A stretch of DNA of 64,000 bases from Limnobaculum allomyrinae (GTDB taxonomy: Bacteria > Pseudomonadota > Gammaproteobacteria > Enterobacterales > Enterobacteriaceae), in contig NZ_JADRCR010000007.1 in assembly GCF_016649425.1 (NCBI RefSeq), positions 1-64,000 of the forward strand, in the 5' to 3' direction. The notes under the pieces were generated by a model that was not told the DNA's origin, made no database searches, and was given only the letters and a program-made list of their open reading frames with translations. Below are positions 58,283 to 64,000 of this stretch, in pieces (within the stretch, counting starts at the first letter, position 1; every line of letters begins with the position of its first letter). The translations under genes were made by a program, and so were the position numbers.

Positions 58283-59584
58283 TTTCTAACAGAAAACCAC
58301 ATCCTGTGGGTGTGGTCATCAATAGGTTTTGGCTCTGCCTTATTGTCTTTGGATTTGAATCTTACAGAATAGGTAACGACTTCTTTTTAGATCTTTTAGT
58401 ACGCTCCTATGGGGCGTCAAAGCAATGCCGCCTTCTATGAAGGCGGATTTTTACATCTAATGTTCCCCGTATTCCAATCATAAAATCGCCTGTAGCTCAT
58501 TTAAAAGCTACTGATAGGGTATTCCCTCCTATCTCTACACACAGGCCGCTTGCCGCTCTTATCAGCAGATTAATCCCCCTGATACCAGAACATTTAATCA
58601 GACGTACCATTCAAACTTTATGCTATAACGACCTGTATACCTCAGGCACATAGCTGAAACCGGCCAATTAACTCAAACACCATGATTACTATTGAAAAAG
58701 TGCTCATCTATTATTAAATCAAATGTAAATACGTACTGTATTTTTTAGTTATTACATTCATTTCGGCCAAAAGAACGCGTTCTACCTGTGAGATAGATTT
58801 ATCCGATATTATATTGATAGACAAAGAACACATTTTTATCAGGGGATCGTTCTGTTACTTTCATGGGAACTAATCTGTTGATCGTTCAAACTTGCTTATA
58901 ATTAGTGAGGATTGGTCATCATACTCATATGAATTTATTATAATTATCTTTGATTTTTAACAGATAACTTCTCAAGTTATGTTTGCTATTAAAGTGCTAC
59001 ATGAAACGCTTGTAGAGTGTGTAAAGACTATTTTTCAGCTAATTATTTCCGAAATTATAACGATTTACTGGAGCTTCATTTGTTTTCAGGTCATAAACAT
59101 CACCGCTCGTTATAAATATATTTGATATAAAAAGCACCGTTTATAGCCGCACTATAAGTCACACTATGCGGGGATATAGAGCATAACGATAATAATGTAT
59201 ATAGTTACGCAGGATAAAATAGGCATGGAAAAGTATTGTTGATTAATGTCATCCCGCTTTTTACAACGCGTTATTGATAGAGTTTGTCCGGTAAATAGTA
59301 AGTAAAACTAACATCCAAAAGCAATAATAAGCGTCATATAACAATTTACCTCTATTTAGTAAGATAAATAAACCTATGTTCTGGCTTTTAATGGGATATG
59401 CCACGAATTTTTTATAACCACACAAAATGTGTTTTCCATCCTATTAACCAGCAGTTATTGACAATATTTGACTATCACTTATAAATAAATTAACTTTATT
59501 TATGTAATACCCTATTGCAGAATTTAATTTAGCGCTTTATTATTAACCAAAATTTCAATCCATAATTAATTTGAGAACGATACA
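58283..59584. other. 1.3-kb region without a recognisable gene before hns
   Basis: No ORF above 60 codons with protein-like composition is present. In E. coli tdk lies between adhE and hns; there is no sign of it here. Two structured elements are visible: a hairpin followed by ATTTTTA at 58428-58452, and a possible three-way-junction fold at 58488-58546. The second half is A+T-rich and should hold the hns promoter, with the hns start at 59585. Confidence 0.5.
58428..58452 (+). terminator. Terminator-like hairpin 170 bp beyond the adhE terminator
   Basis: CCGCCTTC (58428-58435) pairs with GAAGGCGG (58439-58446) around TAT, followed by ATTTTTAC. It could be a second adhE terminator or the end of a small RNA. 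Confidence 0.5.
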
Positions 59585-59992
59585 ATGAGCGAAGCATTAA
59601 AAGTCCTTAACAACATCCGTACTTTGCGTGCTCAAGCCCGAGAGTGCTCTCTTGAGACTTTAGAAGAAATGTTAGAGAAAATGGAAGTAGTGGTCAAAGA
59701 GCGCCGCGAAGAAGATCAGGCAAACCAAGCTGAAATTCAAGAACGTACTCGTAAATTACAACAATATCGTGAAATGTTAATTGCTGACGGTATTGACCCA
59801 AATGAATTACTTCAGTCTCTTTCTGCTACTAAAGTCACGGGTAAATCTAAGCGTGCTGCACGTCCAGCTAAATATCAATTTACTGATGAAAACGGCGAAT
59901 TAAAAACCTGGACAGGCCAGGGTCGTACACCAGCCGTTATCAAGAAAGCTATTGAAGAACAAGGTAAATCTCTGGATGATTTCCTGATGTAA
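59585..59992 (+). CDS. hns: Nucleoid protein H-NS
   Basis: This is a 135-residue protein. The N-terminal coiled-coil dimerisation region (about 1-64) starts [21 protein letters not shown] flexible linker follows (about 80-95), and the C-terminal DNA-binding domain (about 95-135) has the AT-hook-like Gln112-Gly113-Arg114 in [18 protein letters not shown] silences A+T-rich foreign DNA, such as the region at 22394-23391. The position beside galU is typical; here ugd and an epimerase gene lie between. It is followed by its own terminator. Confidence 0.98.
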   Translation: MSEALKVLNNIRTLRAQARECSLETLEEMLEKMEVVVKERREEDQANQAEIQERTRKLQQYREMLIADGIDPNELLQSLSATKVTGKSKRAARPAKYQFTDENGELKTWTGQGRTPAVIKKAIEEQGKSLDDFLM

Positions 59993-60009
59993 TTTAAGCT
60001 TTCCCGCTG

Positions 60010-60044
60010 AATAAAGCCTCCCATATCGGAGGCTTTATTTTTTT
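60010..60044 (+). terminator. Terminator of hns
   Basis: ATAAAGCCTCC (60011-60021) pairs with GGAGGCTTTAT (60028-60038), followed by TTTTTTG. Confidence 0.88.
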
Positions 60045-60223
60045 GTGCTATTTAACAAATTATTATTCGAATAAGGGTTGTTTCAGCACTCTCTATATAC
60101 CGCTATTTTTTTCTTCAGTTTATGTCATGATTATTAACTAATAGTTACAATCGAAATAATACAATCTAAATATACCTTTTCTGGTGATTTACCCTCTGCA
60201 TAATTTGAAATGATAAAACAAAT

Positions 60224-60250
60224 AAAAAAGAGGAACTAAGTCCTCTTTTT
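60224..60250 (-). terminator. Terminator of the galU-ugd-epimerase operon
   Basis: AAAAAGAGGA (60225-60234) pairs with TCCTCTTTTT (60241-60250) around ACTAAG. It is symmetric and lies 35 bp after the epimerase stop. Confidence 0.75.
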
Positions 60251-60284
60251 AAAAGTATGATACAGACTAAGTAAATTACTGTTA

Positions 60285-61286
60285 TTAGTAAAATTCCCGA
60301 TACCATTCAACAAATTTCTGTACACCGTCGATTACAGACGTATGGGGCTTAAAACCGATAACTTTATACAACGCGGAAGTATCCGCGCTGGTTTCCATTA
60401 CATCACCTGGTTGCATTGGTAGCAGATTCTTTTGTGCTGTTTTCCCCAACGCTTTCTCAATGGCTTCAATATACTCCATTAAACGAACCGGTTCGCTATT
60501 ACCTATATTATAAACAACATAGGGGGCAGAACTGGTTGCAGGAGTACCCGTTTCGACAGTCCATGACGAATTAGTTGTTGGAATAACACTTTGTAAACGA
60601 ATTATTGATTCAACAATATCATCAATATAGGTAAAGTCTCTACGCATATCCCCATGGTTATATACGTCAATACTACGCCCTTCGATGATGGCTTTAGTAA
60701 ATTTAAATAACGCCATATCTGGCCGCCCCCATGGACCATATACGGTAAAGAAACGTAATCCTGTCGTAGGCAAATTAAACAAATGAGAATAGGTATGGGA
60801 CATTAATTCATTTGCTTTCTTGGTGGCGGCATACAGCGAGATAGGATGATCTACACTATCATCTGTTGAAAATGGGAGTTTACGGTTTAACCCATAAACA
60901 GAACTCGAAGAAGCATAAAGCAAGTGTTCTATATTATGGTGGCGACACCCTTCCAGAATATTTAAGTGTCCCGTTAGATTTGCATCAGCATAAGCATGAG
61001 GGTTATCTAATGAATAACGCACCCCGGCCTGAGCCGCTAAATGTATAACGCGTTGAAAGCTTTGCTCAGCAAAAAGCCGGGCAATATTATCCCGATCGGC
61101 CAGCTCCATTTTAAAAAATTTAAACTGGGGGTGATTTTCAATTAGTCCAAGGCGAGCCAACTTTAAATTGACATCATAATAATCATTAAGATTATCAATA
61201 CCTACGACATCATGACCTAATGCTAATAGTCTCTGGCTAACATGAAAACCAATAAACCCAGCGGCTCCAGTAACAAGAAATTTCAT
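60285..61286 (-). CDS. UDP-glucuronate 4-epimerase-type NAD-dependent epimerase
   Basis: This is a 333-residue extended short-chain dehydrogenase. The NAD-binding GAAGFIG is at 7-13. The catalytic region includes SSSSVYG and YAATKKANE (Tyr-x3-Lys near 149), and [23 protein letters not shown] is the substrate segment typical of UDP-glucuronate/UDP-galacturonate epimerases. It follows ugd by 8 bp on the same strand, so the operon galU-ugd-epimerase would make UDP-galacturonate from glucose-1-phosphate. ATG 61286 has GAGGT upstream. The specific sugar is inferred from sequence type and neighbours. Confidence 0.88.
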   Translation of the reverse strand: MKFLVTGAAGFIGFHVSQRLLALGHDVVGIDNLNDYYDVNLKLARLGLIENHPQFKFFKMELADRDNIARLFAEQSFQRVIHLAAQAGVRYSLDNPHAYADANLTGHLNILEGCRHHNIEHLLYASSSSVYGLNRKLPFSTDDSVDHPISLYAATKKANELMSHTYSHLFNLPTTGLRFFTVYGPWGRPDMALFKFTKAIIEGRSIDVYNHGDMRRDFTYIDDIVESIIRLQSVIPTTNSSWTVETGTPATSSAPYVVYNIGNSEPVRLMEYIEAIEKALGKTAQKNLLPMQPGDVMETSADTSALYKVIGFKPHTSVIDGVQKFVEWYREFY

Positions 61287-61294
61287 TATCAACC

Positions 61295-62638
61295 TCAAAT
61301 AACAGGGTTTACTGAAGCGCCACGACCAATACCATAATAGGTAAATCCTCGTTGAACCATACGCTCAGGTTCATAGAGATTACGCCCATCAAATATTGCC
61401 GCATGTTTTAATGTTGCTTTAATAAGATCAAAATCAGGAGCACGGAAATTTTGCCACTCAGTACAGATAATCAAGGCATCAGCGCCCTGTAGAGCCGCCT
61501 CTTTAGTACCCATCAATGCCAAATCAGATCGTGTACCATAAATACGCTGTGTTTCTTCCATCGCTTCAGGATCGAATGCCTGAACTTTCGCGCCAGCCTC
61601 CCAAAGCGTTTCCATTAATACTCTACTGGATGATTCACGCATATCATCAGTATTCGGTTTGAAAGATAGCCCCCAAAGCGCAAAAGTACGCCCTTTCAAA
61701 TCACCATTAAAATGACGCTGAATAAAGCTGAACAACTTATGTTTTTGCTTGGCATTAACGGCTTCAACCGCTTGCAATAATACGGGTTGATAACCGATAT
61801 GTTCCGCGGTACGAATTAATGCCTGTACATCTTTAGGAAAACAGGAACCACCATAACCACAACCAGGATAAATAAAGTGGTAGCCAATACGTGAGTCAGA
61901 ACCAATACCCTGACGTACTTTTTCTATATCAGCACCCAGTAACTCAGCCAGATTGGACATTTCATTCATAAAGCTGATTTTTGTAGCCAACATACAGTTA
62001 GCAGCATATTTGGTTAATTCAGCACTACGGATATCCATAATCACCATTCTGTCATGGTTACGATTAAATGGACCATATAACTCACGCATCAAATCCAACA
62101 CCTGATTATTATCAGTTCCGATAATAATACGCTCCGGTTTCATACAGTCAGATACTGCAGCCCCTTCTTTAAGAAACTCCGGATTTGAAACCACATCAAA
62201 CGGTAAATTAGCCTGACGGCGAGCAAGTGTTTCCATAACCACCGATTTAACTTTATCGGCGGTACCCACTGGCACCGTTGATTTATCAATAATCACTTTA
62301 TAGCTAGTCATATGCTCAGCAATAGTACGAGCCACTGCCGTAACATACTTCAAATCAGCAGAACCATCTTCATCCGGCGGTGTGCCAACAGCGATAAACT
62401 GAATTTCGCCATGAGCCACACCCGCTTCAGCATCGGTGGTAAAAGTTAATCGTCCTGCTTCATAATTCTCTTTCACCAATGGTGCTAATCCGGGTTCAAA
62501 GATAGGAATAACACCTTTCTTAAGATTGGTTACTTTCGCTTCGTCAACATCGATACACATAACATCATGACCGACTTCTGCCAGTACGGCAGCCTGTACT
62601 AATCCTACATAACCAATACCAAAAACTGTGACTTTCAT
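61295..62638 (-). CDS. ugd: UDP-glucose 6-dehydrogenase
   Basis: This 447-residue enzyme oxidises UDP-glucose to UDP-glucuronate using two NAD+. The nucleotide-binding GIGYVG is at 7-12. The catalytic cysteine is in [16 protein letters not shown] (near 260), and [14 protein letters not shown] and [16 protein letters not shown] are conserved. Substrate comes from GalU, encoded 23 bp upstream. The product feeds the following epimerase, for surface polysaccharide or LPS modification. The whole trio lies between hns and rssB; in E. coli only galU sits there. Confidence 0.96.
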   Translation of the reverse strand: MKVTVFGIGYVGLVQAAVLAEVGHDVMCIDVDEAKVTNLKKGVIPIFEPGLAPLVKENYEAGRLTFTTDAEAGVAHGEIQFIAVGTPPDEDGSADLKYVTAVARTIAEHMTSYKVIIDKSTVPVGTADKVKSVVMETLARRQANLPFDVVSNPEFLKEGAAVSDCMKPERIIIGTDNNQVLDLMRELYGPFNRNHDRMVIMDIRSAELTKYAANCMLATKISFMNEMSNLAELLGADIEKVRQGIGSDSRIGYHFIYPGCGYGGSCFPKDVQALIRTAEHIGYQPVLLQAVEAVNAKQKHKLFSFIQRHFNGDLKGRTFALWGLSFKPNTDDMRESSSRVLMETLWEAGAKVQAFDPEAMEETQRIYGTRSDLALMGTKEAALQGADALIICTEWQNFRAPDFDLIKATLKHAAIFDGRNLYEPERMVQRGFTYYGIGRGASVNPVI

Positions 62639-62661
62639 CTTTTATTGTCCAAATATAATTA

Positions 62662-63579
62662 TTAGCTTTTACCTGTACCCTGAAGTTGTCTTAGCCATGA
62701 GCCAAACTCAGCACCCAGCCCTGCATGACGTAAACCATATTCAACAAATGCCTGCATATATCCCATTTTGTTACCGCAATCATGGCTGCGGCCTCGAATA
62801 TGATAAGCATCAACAGGTTCTGACTCCATCAGCATTGCAATAGCATCCGTTAACTGGATCTCATCACCAGCTCCTGGTGGAATGCGGGATAGTAATGGCC
62901 AAATATCAGCGCTTAATACATAACGCCCAACAATAGACAGGTTGGAAGGTGCCTCAGCAACACTTGGTTTTTCTACTACTTTAGCGATAGGTGCACTCTC
63001 ACCTGCAGATAATCCATAACCATTACAGTCAACTATACCATAATCACTGACTTCATTAATTGGTACGGGTTCAACCATAATCTGGCTATGCCCCGTTGTC
63101 TCGTAACGATTTAGCATCTCACTGAGATTATCTTTCTTAAGGTTTGATTCATACTCATCAATAATGACGTCTGGCAATACTACTGCGAAAGGCTCATCAC
63201 CGACTAAAGGGTGCGCGCACATAATGGCATGCCCTAATCCTTTAGCCAGCCCCTGACGAACGTGCATTATCGTCACGTTGCTGGGACATATAGATTGAAC
63301 CTCATTCAGTAGTTGGCGTTTAACCCTGCGCTCTAAAATAGCTTCAAGCTCGAAGCTGGTATCAAAATGGTTTTCTATGGAATTTTTAGATGAGTGGGTA
63401 ACCAGCACAATATGATGAATACCTGCAGCAATACATTCATTAACCACGTATTGGATTAAAGGTTTATCTACCAGTGGTAACATCTCTTTAGGAATTGCTT
63501 TGGTTGCAGGCAACATGCGGGTGCCCAGTCCGGCAACAGGAATAATTGCTTTTCTGACTTTAGGCTGTATTACTGACAT
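62662..63579 (-). CDS. galU: Glucose-1-phosphate uridylyltransferase
   Basis: This 305-residue enzyme makes UDP-glucose from glucose-1-phosphate and [39 protein letters not shown] is the nucleotidyltransferase motif, and [11 protein letters not shown] and [14 protein letters not shown] are conserved. ATG 63579 ([11 protein letters not shown]) matches other starts; the upstream frame start at 63594 is not supported. First gene of the galU-ugd-epimerase operon; rssB follows upstream on the same strand, as in E. coli. Confidence 0.97.
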   Translation of the reverse strand: MSVIQPKVRKAIIPVAGLGTRMLPATKAIPKEMLPLVDKPLIQYVVNECIAAGIHHIVLVTHSSKNSIENHFDTSFELEAILERRVKRQLLNEVQSICPSNVTIMHVRQGLAKGLGHAIMCAHPLVGDEPFAVVLPDVIIDEYESNLKKDNLSEMLNRYETTGHSQIMVEPVPINEVSDYGIVDCNGYGLSAGESAPIAKVVEKPSVAEAPSNLSIVGRYVLSADIWPLLSRIPPGAGDEIQLTDAIAMLMESEPVDAYHIRGRSHDCGNKMGYMQAFVEYGLRHAGLGAEFGSWLRQLQGTGKS

Positions 63580-63815
63580 AAATAATGTTCTCACTATTCA
63601 AAGAATATCGTTTTATTAATACGATATTCAGTTAGTTAATATAAAATTCATCATTGTTCATTAAATAGAATAGATTAAACTTTAAACATGCCATAAATCT
63701 GACATGTTTTCGGCATACTATTCTGAACAAATTATGACGAGAGTATATCAGCTAAGAGACCATTCTCCGATATCATTCACAGGCCAATCAGATAACAAAA
63801 TGCTAATTCACAGGC
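63580..63815. other. Intergenic region rssB-galU
   Basis: About 235 bp of A+T-rich sequence lie between rssB and galU. No gene is visible. A galU promoter should be present but cannot be placed securely. Confidence 0.4.
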
Positions 63816-64000
63816 CTAAAGCGTTGCACTTAGTTGCAAACGCCCACCCTTTCCTTTGACATGACAAACCCAGCGATCCGCAACCAGACTGGTCTGGCTG
63901 GGATAGAGAGTCTGTAAGGTTCCCATTGGAACACTATCATCCAATTCATATTTACGGCCGTTAGCTTCAATATTGACATGCAACCCAGCGGACACGATTA
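63816..64000 (-). CDS. rssB: Regulator of RpoS RssB, 3' end only
   Basis: The last 61 codons of a gene running off the right edge. The translation IVSAGLHVNIEAN, then DDSVPMGTLQTLYPSQTS, then a tail VCHVKGKGGRLQLSATL, aligns with the C-terminus of E. coli RssB (LVSAGLNATL, GVPLGTLGNAY, WGTGGRLRLMLSAE). RssB delivers sigma-S to ClpXP. Its place beside galU is the E. coli order. Only the end of the inactive-phosphatase-like domain is in the window. Confidence 0.85.
   Translation of the reverse strand, partial: IVSAGLHVNIEANGRKYELDDSVPMGTLQTLYPSQTSLVADRWVCHVKGKGGRLQLSATL

Noticed and set aside
58488..58546. Functional tRNA gene
   Set aside because: There is no T-arm, the acceptor stem is too short and the anticodon loop has the wrong size. 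At most a relic.

Overview
This window comes from a gammaproteobacterium of the order Enterobacterales with a moderately A+T-rich genome. The gene content and local gene order follow the Escherichia/Yersinia pattern closely: icd-rluE-nudJ-mnmA-hflD-purB; uvrY-uvrC-pgsA-tRNA(Gly,Cys,Leu); sulA-ompA-matP-ycbZ-fabA; tonB-yciA-yciB-yciC-ompW; yciI-yciY-clsA-yciU-ychE-adhE-hns-galU-rssB. Some blocks that are apart in E. coli are joined here, others are interrupted, and some expected neighbours are missing (no phoPQ between purB and pepT, no rmf after fabA, no tdk beside hns). A genus outside Escherichia/Salmonella, for example in Budviciaceae or a relative, fits, but that placement is inference.

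Region 1 (1-7421) is the integrase end of a lambdoid-type prophage next to the 3' end of icd. It holds a proline-rich protein running off the left edge, a block resembling the yfdP-yfdQ-yfdR genes of E. coli prophage CPS-53, a protein built from near-identical 60-bp repeats, a run of small ATGA-overlapping genes, an excisionase and a lambda-family tyrosine integrase. It shows decay: an in-frame TGA in one gene, a frameshift at a run of six C in another, and a truncated AntA-type antirepressor between int and icd. Several of its genes are preceded by the same module, a GC-rich hairpin followed by a TGTGGAG ribosome-binding site.

Region 2 (7422-17503) is core: isocitrate dehydrogenase, rRNA and tRNA modification genes, purB, a divergent thioredoxin-like/MarR pair with palindromic operators, a peptidase T, a DedA membrane protein, two small proteins and three tRNA genes. 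Region 3 (17660-28506) has pgsA, uvrC and uvrY, then a variable, very A+T-rich stretch with a phage-type adenine methyltransferase, small stress-type proteins, an orphan lipoprotein, the blc lipocalin and tRNA-Ser. hspQ and tusE lie within it.

Region 4 (28677-44679) is core: mgsA, helD, yccF-yccS, sxy, sulA (with a LexA box), ompA, matP, the Lon-like ycbZ, fabA, a Cys-rich small protein, and the ppk-ppx polyphosphate operon. Region 5 (44753-58236) carries ompW, yciC, a SulP transporter, a hydroxyacid dehydrogenase, yciB, yciA, tonB (with a Fur-like site), yciI, yciY, clsA, yciU, ychE and adhE (with a CRP-type site). Region 6 (58237-64000) has a 1.3-kb stretch without a recognisable gene, hns, and then a galU-ugd-epimerase operon that would take glucose-1-phosphate to UDP-galacturonate, ending in the 3' part of rssB.

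Most of the window is ordinary. The best candidates for something new are the repeat protein in the prophage, the four-Cys MarR/thioredoxin-like redox module, and the A+T-rich island with a lone adenine methyltransferase and a terminator-like hairpin that has no gene in front of it.
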